From the NCBI RefSeq assembly GCF_024699965.1, contig NZ_JAJOMZ010000004.1, forward strand, positions 682,001 through 746,000: a stretch of DNA of 64,000 nucleotides. The letters are read 5' to 3'. Shown here piece after piece: positions 1 through 7,901 of the stretch; position 1 is the first letter of the stretch; each line of letters opens with the position of its first letter. A program made the translations under genes and the position numbers. The DNA is from Flavobacterium sp. J372. GTDB lineage: Bacteria; Bacteroidota; Bacteroidia; Flavobacteriales; Flavobacteriaceae. The notes below the pieces were generated by a model. That model searched no databases. It was not told the DNA's origin and saw only the letters and a program-made list of their open reading frames with translations.

Positions 1-1
1 T

Positions 2-1620
2 TTAACCTCCTAAGTTAAAAGGCTGCTCAACATCCCAGTTGGCACGTACATCTATCAGGTCGTCTTTGCCGTTGGTATAGTAAATCACTTCTTCCGGCTG
101 GCGTTTTTGCAGGTAATCGCCTGTGTCCCACTCTCTGTTCTTATTGTCGTCATAAATTACCCGCAGCATGTATTTATCGGGCTTAATGGCATCAAAGTTT
201 ATCTGTGTCTGGCCTTCAGAATAATATTCGGCCTGCACATCTCCTTTAGCATTAGTTATCTGCAATATCAGCGGAAAACGGTTAACATTTTCAAGAGATA
301 TCCGCAGGTTACCGTAATCGGCATAAGTAAGGGTTCTTAACTTATAACTCAGCGTGTCATTTTCTTTTCCGTAAAAGTCGCGCATTGCACCCGGCATCAG
401 CATAAAGGTATAGGCCTGCTCTTCTTCCTTCACAAAATCAAATTCCAGCTTTTGCTCATAATCATTATATCTCGTTGTGAATGCTACTGCTGACGAATCT
501 TTTTTAATAAGGCTAATTTTAGAATTGTCTATATTTACCAGTGGCGTAGATAAACTTAAGGTAAATTTTTCCCTGAAATTGAGTCCCCCGCTTTGCAATG
601 CCCTCACAGATAGCGAGTCTATTGTTTTCAGTTCTTTTATTCTTACGGTAAAGTCTTTCATGTCATCACCCTTGCCGGCGCTTACAAGTAGTGAGTCTGC
701 TTTTATATCACGCGGAATCCAAAGGCGCAGTGAGTCCCTGTCCTCAACTTTTGTCAGTACGGATGGTAAAATTTCTGACCCGTTCCTTACCGTGGCTTTA
801 GTTCCGCGCGGGTCGCCTTCATAGGGTACAAACAGCTTGTTCTGTGAAGCCTGCAGAGGCTTTAGCACTTTAAAAGGGCGTACTTCACTAAACAAATCCA
901 GCACATATAGCGTATCCGTTGGTATCGTTATCGGCTTAGGCAAAAAACCGATCTTATCATTCTTTGGGTCAAACCTGTAGTTGCTGTTCTTGTCCTTAAT
1001 CGCAACAAGAAAATATTTGCCTTCCTTAAGGTTTTGCAGGGAATAATCAACTACACTGTCTAGCGTATTGGTTACATACCGTGGTTTTTCTTTATAAATG
1101 GTAGAGTCGTTAAATTTTTCATTCGCCTCATACAACATTACGCTCACAAAATCATCGGTTTCTTTAGAGTAGGCGTCACGTATGCGGCCATTTAGGGTAA
1201 GTGAGTCAATATAGGCGCCGGTAGAGAACACAAACTTAAACTGCGAGTACGGATTGCCTTCGTTATTATCGGTGATACTCTGACCGAAATTAAAAGCATA
1301 AGTAGTGTTGGGTTGCAGAGTATCTTTAATCTTAATATTGATGTACTTGCTCGCACTGCCTGTTGGCACAATATCCGGTGCAGTGTTCATGGGCGGCGAA
1401 ATAATAAGCTGCTTGTTTACATCTTTTATCTTAATGTATTCATTAAAATCAATCCTTATTTGATTACCTGTAAAATTAGTGGTCATGTTTTCAGGACTGC
1501 TGCTCAGGATGTAGGGCGGAATGGTATCTTTCGGCCCTCCGGTAATAGAACCCTTTTAGCACACCCGGTAACGGCAAGAGCAATTAAAACTATGTAAATC
1601 AGAAATTTATTCTTCAGCAT
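2..1620 (-). CDS. Ig-like (Big_5-type) domain lipoprotein, apparent frameshift near the 5' end
   Basis: Probable outer-membrane or periplasmic lipoprotein. The long open part (2-1486) encodes ~494 residues: an Ig-like domain of the SbsA/Big_5 kind at the start, then beta-rich sequence repeating calcium-loop-like D-x-N-x-N stretches. The first codons lie upstream in another frame: ATG at 1620 gives a hydrophobic signal with a lipobox ending VTGC followed by AKR. The two parts join if the CCC run at 1551-1553 (plus strand) had one more base; the span is 3n+2 nt, as expected for one missing base. Located downstream of comF on the same strand (67-nt gap), so probably co-transcribed. Role not known; the family name rests on domain resemblance only. 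The stop codon is at the window edge, so the 3' end is complete. Confidence 0.7.
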
Positions 1621-1687
1621 CTTAAAATCATTGGCACCACAAAATAACAATTATATTCAGTGGAAATAAAATGTTTTGTTGTAAAAG

Positions 1688-2368
1688 TTACTGCGCGTAA
1701 GCTATAGTTACTATGCTTAGGCGGGCATTTGGTATTTTCAGCAAAGCCTTTCCGCACGCTTCCAGGGTTGCACCCGTGGTTATAACGTCATCAACAAGTA
1801 AAAAGTGTTTACCCCGGTGCTCTTCTGCGGAAGCGGCATCAAATGCCGACCCGATAATTTCCGCCCGCGCTGCCAGGTTTTTCTTTGTCTGCGTTTTGTT
1901 GTAGGTAACGCGTTGCAGGATATCTTCACTGTAGTTGCACCCCAAGCCTTCGGCAATTGCCTTTCCGAAACCGGCTACCTGGTTATAACCACGCTCGCGA
2001 AGTTTACGTTTGTGCAAGGGGACTGGTATCACAAAGTCGACATCTTTCAGTTCATTAATCGTCTTAAGGTCATAGCCATACCATTCGCCCATAAGCTGCC
2101 CAACATCTTTCTGTCCTCGGTATTTCAGGTTATGTATAAGCTGCTGCACCATGCCTTCTTTTTGGAAATACAATAATGACGAAGCATGCTGTAACGGCAG
2201 CCGCGCGTGAAACTTACGGTAAGTTTCATTGTCGGGGTTTAAGTGATGTCGGGTAAAAGGCATATCATGTCGGCAGGCAATGCACACGACATCTTCGCCT
2301 TCCTGCAATATCTCATTACAGCCGCAGCATCCTTTGGGGAACAATAAGTCAACCAGGCTTTTAAGCAT
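1688..2368 (-). CDS. comF: ComF family phosphoribosyltransferase-like protein
   Basis: 226 residues, normal length for ComF. The N-terminus has a zinc-ribbon-like set of cysteines (C14, C15, C17, then a second CxxC about 15 residues later). The C-terminal half is a type I phosphoribosyltransferase fold with the PRPP-binding loop FLLVDDVITTGAT (about residues 189-201). In competent bacteria ComF takes part in uptake or handling of transforming DNA; in Bacteroidota the role is inferred by homology. It is divergent from glyS, and an AT-rich 90-bp gap separates the two starts. Confidence 0.9.
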   Translation of the reverse strand: MLKSLVDLLFPKGCCGCNEILQEGEDVVCIACRHDMPFTRHHLNPDNETYRKFHARLPLQHASSLLYFQKEGMVQQLIHNLKYRGQKDVGQLMGEWYGYDLKTINELKDVDFVIPVPLHKRKLRERGYNQVAGFGKAIAEGLGCNYSEDILQRVTYNKTQTKKNLAARAEIIGSAFDAASAEEHRGKHFLLVDDVITTGATLEACGKALLKIPNARLSIVTIAYAQ

Positions 2369-2446
2369 GATTTTTAAGAAAAATGTAATTATTGTGATTT
2401 GGGCGAAGATATAAAAAGGTCAGGATAGATTTACAAACTGTTTTTA

Positions 2447-2454
2447 TATTTTTG
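2447..2454 (+). promoter_or_regulatory. -7 element of glyS, almost touching the start codon
   Basis: TATTTTTG matches the Bacteroidota -7 consensus TAnnTTTG. Only four bases separate it from the glyS ATG at 2459, so transcription would begin at or within a few bases of the start codon, which suggests a leaderless or nearly leaderless mRNA. No clear TTG -33 element is present. Confidence 0.55.
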
Positions 2455-2458
2455 CAGC

Positions 2459-4003
2459 ATGGCAAAACAAGAAGACCTTTTTAAGAATGTGCTTTCGCAC
2501 GCGAAGGAATACGGGTTTGTATTCCAGTCAAGTGAAATTTATGATGGCCTCAGCGCGGTATATGATTACGGGCAGAACGGGGCAGAACTGAAGAAGAACA
2601 TCCGTGACTACTGGTGGAAATCAATGGTGCAGATGCATGAGAACATTGTAGGTATTGATGCTGCAATCTTTATGCACCCGACAACGTGGAAAGCTTCAGG
2701 GCATGTTGATGCCTTTAACGACCCGCTTATTGATAATAAAGACAGCAAGAAGCGCTTCAGGGCAGACGTTCTTATTGAGGATTATGCTGAAAAGCTGAAC
2801 CAAAAAGCGCAAAAGGAAATAGAGAAAGCACGTGCACGTTTTGGCGATGCATTCAATGAAGATGAATTTAAAGCTACAAATGCCCGCACGAAAGAATATC
2901 TGGAGAAGAAAGATCAGATATTGCAGCGCATGGCCCGCTCACTTGAAACAGAGAACCTTGCCGATGTAAAGGCTTTAATTGAAGAGCTTGAGATAGCCGA
3001 TCCGGATACTGGTTCAAGGAACTGGACTGACGTTAAGCAGTTTAACCTGATGTTTGGCACCAAACTGGGCGCTGACGCTGCCAATGCAATGGACCTGTAC
3101 CTTCGCCCGGAAACGGCGCAGGGTATTTTTGTAAACTTCCTGAACGTGCAGAAAACCGGACGTATGAAAGTGCCTTTTGGTATTGCCCAAACAGGTAAGG
3201 CCTTCCGTAATGAGATAGTAGCCAGGCAGTTCATCTTCCGTATGCGTGAGTTTGAACAGATGGAGATGCAATTCTTCGTTCGCCCGGGTGAGGAAATGAA
3301 ATACTACGAATACTGGAAAGATACAAGGTTGAAATGGCACCTGTCGCTTGGGCTTGGCAAGGAAAACTACCGTTTCCACGACCACGAAAAACTGGCACAT
3401 TATGCCAATGCCGCTGCCGATATCGAGTTTAATTTCCCGTTCGGTTTTAAAGAGCTTGAGGGCATTCACTCGCGTACCGACTTTGACCTTAAAGCGCATG
3501 AGCAATTCTCCGGCAAAAAGCTGCAATATTTTGATGCTGAACTGAATGAAAATTATGTACCGTATGTAGTGGAGACTTCGGTAGGGCTTGACAGGATGTT
3601 CCTGGCTATATTCTCAACATCGCTGAAGGAAGAAACACTTGAGGATGGCTCTACACGTACCGTGCTTAGCTTACCGTCAGTATTGGCGCCGACGAAAGCT
3701 GCTGTGCTTCCACTGGTGAAGAAAGACGGATTGCCGGAAGTAGCCCGCCAGATCATTGACGACCTTAAATGGGACTTCAACGTAGCTTATGATGAGAAAG
3801 ATGCCGTTGGCCGCCGTTACCGCAGGCAGGATGCGCTGGGTACACCGTTTTGCATAACCGTTGACCACCAGACACTTGAAGACCAAACGGTAACCATACG
3901 CCACCGCGACAGCATGAAGCAGGACAGGGTTAAAATCTCAGAATTGCGAGGAATTATTAATGAAGAAGTTTCCGTAAGGAACTGGCTCCAGAAAATGAAT
4001 TAA
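2459..4003 (+). CDS. glyS: glycyl-tRNA synthetase, single-chain (alpha2) type
   Basis: Cytoplasmic class II aminoacyl-tRNA synthetase that charges tRNA-Gly. 514 residues, the usual length for the Bacteroidota dimeric enzyme. Class II motif 2 is visible around residues 214-250 (RPETAQGIFVNF and then QTGKAFRNEI), and motif 3 near residue 376 (GLDRMFLAI). The last ~110 residues form the anticodon-binding domain. The ATG follows directly after a -7 promoter element, and a strong intrinsic terminator follows the stop codon, so the gene is probably monocistronic. Confidence 0.97.
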   Translation: MAKQEDLFKNVLSHAKEYGFVFQSSEIYDGLSAVYDYGQNGAELKKNIRDYWWKSMVQMHENIVGIDAAIFMHPTTWKASGHVDAFNDPLIDNKDSKKRFRADVLIEDYAEKLNQKAQKEIEKARARFGDAFNEDEFKATNARTKEYLEKKDQILQRMARSLETENLADVKALIEELEIADPDTGSRNWTDVKQFNLMFGTKLGADAANAMDLYLRPETAQGIFVNFLNVQKTGRMKVPFGIAQTGKAFRNEIVARQFIFRMREFEQMEMQFFVRPGEEMKYYEYWKDTRLKWHLSLGLGKENYRFHDHEKLAHYANAAADIEFNFPFGFKELEGIHSRTDFDLKAHEQFSGKKLQYFDAELNENYVPYVVETSVGLDRMFLAIFSTSLKEETLEDGSTRTVLSLPSVLAPTKAAVLPLVKKDGLPEVARQIIDDLKWDFNVAYDEKDAVGRRYRRQDALGTPFCITVDHQTLEDQTVTIRHRDSMKQDRVKISELRGIINEEVSVRNWLQKMN

Positions 4004-4007
4004 TACA

Positions 4008-4035
4008 AAAGGCTCCTGAACGGGAGCCTTTATTT
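4008..4035 (+). terminator. intrinsic terminator of glyS
   Basis: A 9-bp perfect stem (AAAGGCTCC / GGAGCCTTT) with a short loop, followed by a T-rich stretch, starts five bases after the glyS stop. Confidence 0.85.
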
Positions 4036-4043
4036 GCAATACC

Positions 4044-4706
4044 ATGAATTATAGGATATTATTCTTGATGGCTTTTTTAAGCCTTAACGCCTTTGCACAA
4101 AATGTAATTGAGTATAGAGGCGAGAAAATCAATGCATTAGATGAGCAGGGAAAACCGGACGGTATCTGGAAATTATTTGATGAGGAAAATCAGCTTATGA
4201 TCATTACCGAATTTAAAAAAGGTGTCCTTATTACTCCAACTAAGTATTATAAAAATTCAAGACTTATTGCTATTTACAAATATGAAGATGGATTTGAAAT
4301 ATATAAAGATGATAAAGTTTTTAAAGCACGTTTTCAGCGAAGCCCCGATGGAAGTCGCAGATTGATAGACATTACTGGTAACGATTTGGACGAAGCGGTT
4401 GCAAAATATTTTTATGATGCAGGGCAAATAATGCCAATGTTTTATGGTGGTAAAAATGAATTATATTCGTTTATCGGGAATAATGTAAACTATTCAAAAA
4501 TAAAAAAAAATACAGGTAAAGTAATAATAGGGTTTGTAATTGATGCAATAGGAAAAGTTTCAGAAATTGAAGTTATCGAAAGTTCTAATCCTGAATTAAA
4601 TGAAGAAGCTAAAAGGGTAATAAGCATCATGCCAAGATGGCAACCTGGTCATCAAGCAGGAGCTTTTGTAAAGTGTAAATACACTATTCCGGTAAATATA
4701 AATTAA
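4044..4706 (+). CDS. secreted protein with TonB C-terminal domain
   Basis: 220 residues. A signal peptide ends at FAQ (about residue 19). The first ~90 residues resemble MORN-like antitoxin/variant repeats (G-x-W-K-x-F-D motif), and residues ~150-220 form a TonB_C-like domain (GFVIDAIGKVSEIEVIES, then a W-x-PG turn). No transmembrane anchor or proline-rich linker as in classical TonB, so an envelope protein-interaction role is more likely than energy transduction. Base composition is more AT-rich than glyS and thiL on either side, which may mean a later arrival. Convergent with thiL, 21 bp apart. Confidence 0.8.
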   Translation: MNYRILFLMAFLSLNAFAQNVIEYRGEKINALDEQGKPDGIWKLFDEENQLMIITEFKKGVLITPTKYYKNSRLIAIYKYEDGFEIYKDDKVFKARFQRSPDGSRRLIDITGNDLDEAVAKYFYDAGQIMPMFYGGKNELYSFIGNNVNYSKIKKNTGKVIIGFVIDAIGKVSEIEVIESSNPELNEEAKRVISIMPRWQPGHQAGAFVKCKYTIPVNIN

Positions 4707-4727
4707 TGTAGCAGATACGACACGCAA

Positions 4728-5780
4728 CTACCCCTCCTCACTCATCGCATTCCAACCCCTCGCCTTAAGAGGGATTGATGTATTAGCCCTGGTAATCAGG
4801 TTGATGCCTTCGCTCTCCTGTGTCATGTGGCCTATAACAGTAAAGTTCGGGTTACCTTTTATTTTGTCGAAATCTTCCATTTTTATGGTGAAAAGCAGTT
4901 CATAATCCTCTCCGCCGTTAATGGCAACCGTGGTACTGTCAATGTTAAATTCTTCGGTAACATTGATAAACTGCGGGTCTATCGGGATTTTTTCTTCGTA
5001 AAGATTACAGCCAACACTGCTTTGTTTGCAAAGATGAATGATCTCTGACGACAGCCCATCACTCACATCAATCATCGACGTAGGCTTGATATCGAGGCCT
5101 TTCAGGATGGCTTTTACATCTTTGCGGGCTTCCGGTTTTAACTGGCGCTCAATAAGATACGTGTATGCGTCAAGGTCGGGCTGATTATTCGGATTCACCT
5201 GGAAAACCTGTTTTTCACGCTCCAAAACCTGAAGGCCCATATATGCTGAACCTACATCGCCTGTAACTACCAGTAAATCAGTGCTTCCGGCTCCGTTGCG
5301 GTAAACTATGTCATCTGCCTCTGCCTCACCTAAAGCCGTAATGCTCAGCAACATACCTTTGGTTGAAGACGTCGTATCACCCCCAATGATGTCAACGCCG
5401 TAAACTTTCGCGGCCAATTTTATTCCGTCGTACAATTCTTCAAGGGCTTCAACCGGGAAACGGTTGGAAACTGCAATCGAAACCGTAATGTGGGTAGGGG
5501 TGGCATTCATGGCACAAATGTCGCTGATGTTCACCACTACTGCTTTGTAACCCAAGTGTTTAAGCGGCATATAGGCAAGGTCGAAGTGCACGCCCTCAAT
5601 CAATAAATCAGTACTTATGACAGTTTTTTTGTCTTTGAAGTCTAAAACCGCAGCATCATCGCCGATGCCTTTGATGGTTGACGGCTGACTAATCTCTATC
5701 TGCTTGGTTAGGTGGTCAATAAGTCCGAATTCACCCAAGTTGGAAAGGCTGGTACGGGGCTGGTTTTTATCTTCAATCAT
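4728..5780 (-). CDS. thiL: thiamine-phosphate kinase
   Basis: Phosphorylates thiamine monophosphate to thiamine diphosphate using ATP, the last step of coenzyme synthesis. About 350 residues of the PurM/AIR-synthase-like fold, with the metal-binding GIGDDAAVL near residue 40, the IGGDTTSS and DVSDGL motifs, and GGEDYELLF near the C-terminus. I chose the ATG at 5780 (MIEDKNQP) over the one at 5795, which only adds five residues not typical of the family. No TPP riboswitch was recognised upstream. Confidence 0.93.
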   Translation of the reverse strand: MIEDKNQPRTSLSNLGEFGLIDHLTKQIEISQPSTIKGIGDDAAVLDFKDKKTVISTDLLIEGVHFDLAYMPLKHLGYKAVVVNISDICAMNATPTHITVSIAVSNRFPVEALEELYDGIKLAAKVYGVDIIGGDTTSSTKGMLLSITALGEAEADDIVYRNGAGSTDLLVVTGDVGSAYMGLQVLEREKQVFQVNPNNQPDLDAYTYLIERQLKPEARKDVKAILKGLDIKPTSMIDVSDGLSSEIIHLCKQSSVGCNLYEEKIPIDPQFINVTEEFNIDSTTVAINGGEDYELLFTIKMEDFDKIKGNPNFTVIGHMTQESEGINLITRANTSIPLKARGWNAMSEEG

Positions 5781-5916
5781 GATTTTTCGTTGCAAATTTC
5801 AAAGTGGTAAAGTTACGAACTTTCGGCGGTGAAATTTACCTTGCACTCTTTTAAAGGTGGGGTGCAGGAACCAATTTCCTTTAACAAGTCTTTAACATTT
5901 CCAGATTTGATAGAAA

Positions 5917-5943
5917 AATACCCCTGCGCGAGGGGTAAATTTT
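5917..5943 (-). terminator. terminator of the small SH3-like lipoprotein gene
   Basis: A perfect 7-bp stem (TACCCCT / AGGGGTA) with a GCGCG loop and A/T runs on both sides lies directly after the stop codon at 5944. It could work in both directions. Confidence 0.7.
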
Positions 5944-6216
5944 TTAAGCTTTCTTTTTCGGGGCAACCGTTTTTTTCACAATCGTGTGCGAGGCATAATT
6001 CGGCTTCATCACAAAACCTTCCTGGCCGTTGTATTTCACTTTTTTTACATCGCGGTTTCCGGCAAGCATCACTTCGGTATTGCCGGGAATGGTAGCAATC
6101 TTTTCTTTAGCGCTGCGGTCTTTGTACATCGGCGTTGCGTCAACAATCGTGGCAGGTTCATAGCTTGCGCACGAAAACGCCAGCGGGGCAAACAATAGTA
6201 AAGCTATTTTCTTCAT
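5944..6216 (-). CDS. small SH3-like lipoprotein
   Basis: 90 residues. A lipoprotein signal ends in the lipobox AFSC (Cys16), so the mature protein is about 75 residues. The body looks like a bacterial SH3 domain: a short beta-strand-rich segment with the pattern of 'Y-K-D-R... I-P-G-N-T-E-V... V-K-Y-N-G-Q-E-G-F-V'. It ends in a basic tail (KKTVAPKKKA). It may bind peptidoglycan or envelope proteins; function unknown. It has its own terminator before thiL. Confidence 0.7.
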   Translation of the reverse strand: MKKIALLLFAPLAFSCASYEPATIVDATPMYKDRSAKEKIATIPGNTEVMLAGNRDVKKVKYNGQEGFVMKPNYASHTIVKKTVAPKKKA

Positions 6217-6353
6217 GACAGTAGGTTTTTGGTTGTTAAATTAAAATTACGCAACAACCTAAACCTGAAGAACATGTTTAGCAAAAGTTTAGCAATGCAG
6301 AATTTTTTAAATTTGGTGAAGGCTGCTGACATACTGTTGTCACAACCCGCCGG

Positions 6354-6361
6354 TAACTTTG
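6354..6361 (+). promoter_or_regulatory. -7 element of the DinB-family gene
   Basis: TAACTTTG fits TAnnTTTG and lies 25 bp before the ATG at 6387. A TTG at 6337-6339 is closer than the usual spacing, so only the -7 is convincing. Confidence 0.4.
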
Positions 6362-6386
6362 CTTTATAATCTTAAAACCATCAGTT

Positions 6387-6860
6387 ATGAGCACAACACC
6401 AATCATCACCAAAGACCAATTACTGAAACATTGGCTGGGCCACCGCGACCTTACCCGACGCGTTATTGAGAAATTCCCTGAGCGTGAATTCTTCGAGTTT
6501 TCTGTGGGGGGCATGAGGCCAATGTCCGAACTCACCGCCGAACTTATGGCTGTGGGCCCTGCCGGAATAAAAGCCATCGCGACAAACGATACAACGGCAC
6601 CCTTTGAGCATGCCGCGTTCAAGACCAAGGCCGAATACCTGGAGCAGTGGGACAAAGACACCGAAACCATAAACCGATACTGGCCTGAGGTGGGCGAGGA
6701 GCGCTTCCCGGAGATGTTTAACCTGTTCGGGCAATACAACTTCCCGATTTTGTGGAACATCATGTATTTTATCGATAACGAGATTCACCACCGCGGGCAA
6801 GGCTTTGTGTATCTCAGGGCGCTGGGCATAGAGCCACCTTTCTTCTGGGACAGGCCGTAA
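6387..6860 (+). CDS. DinB family protein
   Basis: 157 residues, a four-helix-bundle DinB/YfiT-type protein. Metal-binding histidines fit the family: one in the first helix (KHWLGHRD) and the late pair in EIHHRGQ (about residue 130). Family members are often metal-dependent thiol (bacillithiol, mycothiol or glutathione) transferases; the substrate here cannot be told from sequence. Own promoter and own terminator, so probably monocistronic. Confidence 0.88.
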   Translation: MSTTPIITKDQLLKHWLGHRDLTRRVIEKFPEREFFEFSVGGMRPMSELTAELMAVGPAGIKAIATNDTTAPFEHAAFKTKAEYLEQWDKDTETINRYWPEVGEERFPEMFNLFGQYNFPILWNIMYFIDNEIHHRGQGFVYLRALGIEPPFFWDRP

Positions 6861-6867
6861 ATAAATA

Positions 6868-6899
6868 AACCCCGTCAAATAATGGCGGGGGTTTTTATT
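6868..6899 (+). terminator. terminator of the DinB-family gene
   Basis: AAACCCCG pairs with CGGGGGTTT around an ~11-base loop, followed by a run of T. Confidence 0.8.
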
Positions 6900-6925
6900 T
6901 AAAAGAAAAAAATCTTATAAATCTT

Positions 6926-6954
6926 TTGCCACGTTTATTTATTTCGTATCTTTG
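6926..6954 (+). promoter_or_regulatory. promoter driving an RNA with no plus-strand gene
   Basis: TTG (6926-6928), 18 bases, then TATCTTTG (6947-6954): a full match to the Bacteroidota -33/-7 pattern. Transcription would start near 6960 and run into repeat copy 1 and then antisense across the orphan antitoxin gene. There is no convincing protein gene on the plus strand here, so the product is probably an RNA, or the element is a leftover rrn promoter. Confidence 0.6.
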
Positions 6955-6991
6955 CAGCATCAAATTAAAGTATTGCAACCATTCTTCGCTA

Positions 6992-7092
6992 ATACTTCTA
7001 CTCCATACAATCAATTACACATATACTTCGTAAGTTCGGCTGGCGCCTCGTGCCGGTTTATCGGCTTAAAGGTTCTTTGACATATTGGAAAT
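6992..7092 (+). repeat. direct repeat copy 1, rRNA-leader-like, ends in a boxA-like sequence
   Basis: About 100 bases that recur at 7396-7495 in the same orientation with about ten substitutions and one indel. The 3' end, GTTCTTTGACATATTGGAAA, resembles the boxA antitermination signal of bacterial rRNA leaders (E. coli TGCTCTTTAACA). A full promoter lies 35-65 bp upstream, as in an rrn operon, but no rRNA follows. The two copies bracket the antitoxin gene at 7136-7357. Confidence 0.75.
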
Positions 7093-7135
7093 TAAGGTTT
7101 GTGGTGATGGATAGGTGCGTGGTGTTGGAGTTAGG

Positions 7136-7357
7136 CTATAGAAATTTTGCAACTTCGTCCCAATCAAGCATTCTGTTTGGGTCTTGTTTCGCAGCTTCAA
7201 TTCTGCTCATAACCAGTTGCTGGTGTGCTTTCGGGATGTCAGTCGAATCATCCCAAATAGCATCATTCACCTTAAGTTTGTCTTTTGGTGATAACTGCTT
7301 TACAGCTTGAAGAAGCTGGTCAAGGTTTAGCCTGATGTTTAAGTTTACAGAATCCAT
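7136..7357 (-). CDS. orphan antitoxin-like protein (RelE/ParE-type addiction module component)
   Basis: 73 residues, the usual size for this antitoxin family of Bacteroidota and cyanobacteria. The ending RMLDWDEVAKFL is the hallmark of antitoxins paired with RelE/ParE-like toxins. The ~275 bp downstream, where a toxin would be expected, holds no open frame of toxin size, and a repeat copy fills part of it. So the toxin seems lost or elsewhere. A TATCTTTG -7-like element occurs shortly before the ATG. The gene sits exactly between two direct repeats. Confidence 0.7.
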   Translation of the reverse strand: MDSVNLNIRLNLDQLLQAVKQLSPKDKLKVNDAIWDDSTDIPKAHQQLVMSRIEAAKQDPNRMLDWDEVAKFL

Positions 7358-7395
7358 AATAACAAAGATAACAAAAAGTGTGCTAATTCGTCGTC

Positions 7396-7495
7396 ATACT
7401 TCTCTCCATACAATCAGTTACACATTTATTTCGTCAGTTCGGCTGCCGCCTCGTGTCGGTTTATTGGCTTACGGGCTCTTTGACATATTGGAAAT
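7396..7495 (+). repeat. direct repeat copy 2, rRNA-leader-like
   Basis: Second copy of the element at 6992-7092; its end GCTCTTTGACATATTGGAAA is even closer to the E. coli boxA core GCTCTTTAACA. No promoter of the TTG/TAnnTTTG type precedes this copy on the plus strand. Confidence 0.75.
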
Positions 7496-7513
7496 AAGAT
7501 ATATAGAATATAA

Positions 7514-7543
7514 ATAAGCCCCTATAATATTATAGGGGCTTAT
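7514..7543. terminator. 30-bp perfect palindrome, likely bidirectional terminator
   Basis: ATAAGCCCCTATAAT followed by its exact reverse complement, with no loop bases. It lies 20 bp after the stop of the minus-strand gene ending at 7563. No long T-run follows on either side, so a protein-binding site is an alternative. Confidence 0.55.
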
Positions 7544-7562
7544 AGATTATAGGATGGATATA

Positions 7563-7781
7563 TTATTCTTCTCTTTTGGTAAGTGCAGATACTTCACTGA
7601 CCATTTTATTTATTTCTATTCTCTTCAAATTGATAACATCGTTAACTGGAATGCTTTCTATTTGAGAATAACACGTCGCCTTTTCACTACAACAATTACA
7701 GTTGTAGTGATTAGATTGCTGTATCTCATTTGATACGCTTAGCCTAATTACTTTAGTCTGCTTTTCGCTGTTATGGTTCAT
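7563..7781 (-). CDS. small Cys-rich hypothetical protein next to the anti-phage deaminase
   Basis: 72 residues, not recognised. The middle holds a cysteine cluster (CNCCSEKATC), possibly a small zinc site; the rest is charged, with a helical C-terminal half. It follows the deaminase gene on the same strand after a 120-bp gap. That gap contains a TATCTTTG -7-like element (minus strand, about 7840), so it may have its own promoter. AT-rich like the deaminase, suggesting both arrived together. Candidate accessory or regulator of the deaminase, by position only. Confidence 0.55.
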   Translation of the reverse strand: MNHNSEKQTKVIRLSVSNEIQQSNHYNCNCCSEKATCYSQIESIPVNDVINLKRIEINKMVSEVSALTKREE

Positions 7782-7901
7782 TGGTTTGACGATCTTTTAT
7801 TCTTTGCGCTGCTTGCGTTTCCAAAACAAACAAGGCCTGCAAAGATATATTATTAATTGGACTTAATGTAGTCTTGACAGTATTCTTACTTAGACTAATT
7901 C

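Noticed and set aside
5781..5943. TPP riboswitch upstream of thiL
   Set aside because: No CUGAGA/thi-box sequence is seen on the minus strand before the start; the hairpin there is a terminator of the upstream small lipoprotein gene.
7050..7310. Plus-strand open frame of 86 codons across the orphan antitoxin
   Set aside because: It is the complement of the antitoxin gene and part of repeat copy 1, with no family resemblance; the minus-strand antitoxin is clearly real.
6992..7495. rRNA or tRNA genes after the boxA-like repeats
   Set aside because: No 16S, 23S, 5S or tRNA sequence follows either copy; only the leader-like part is present.
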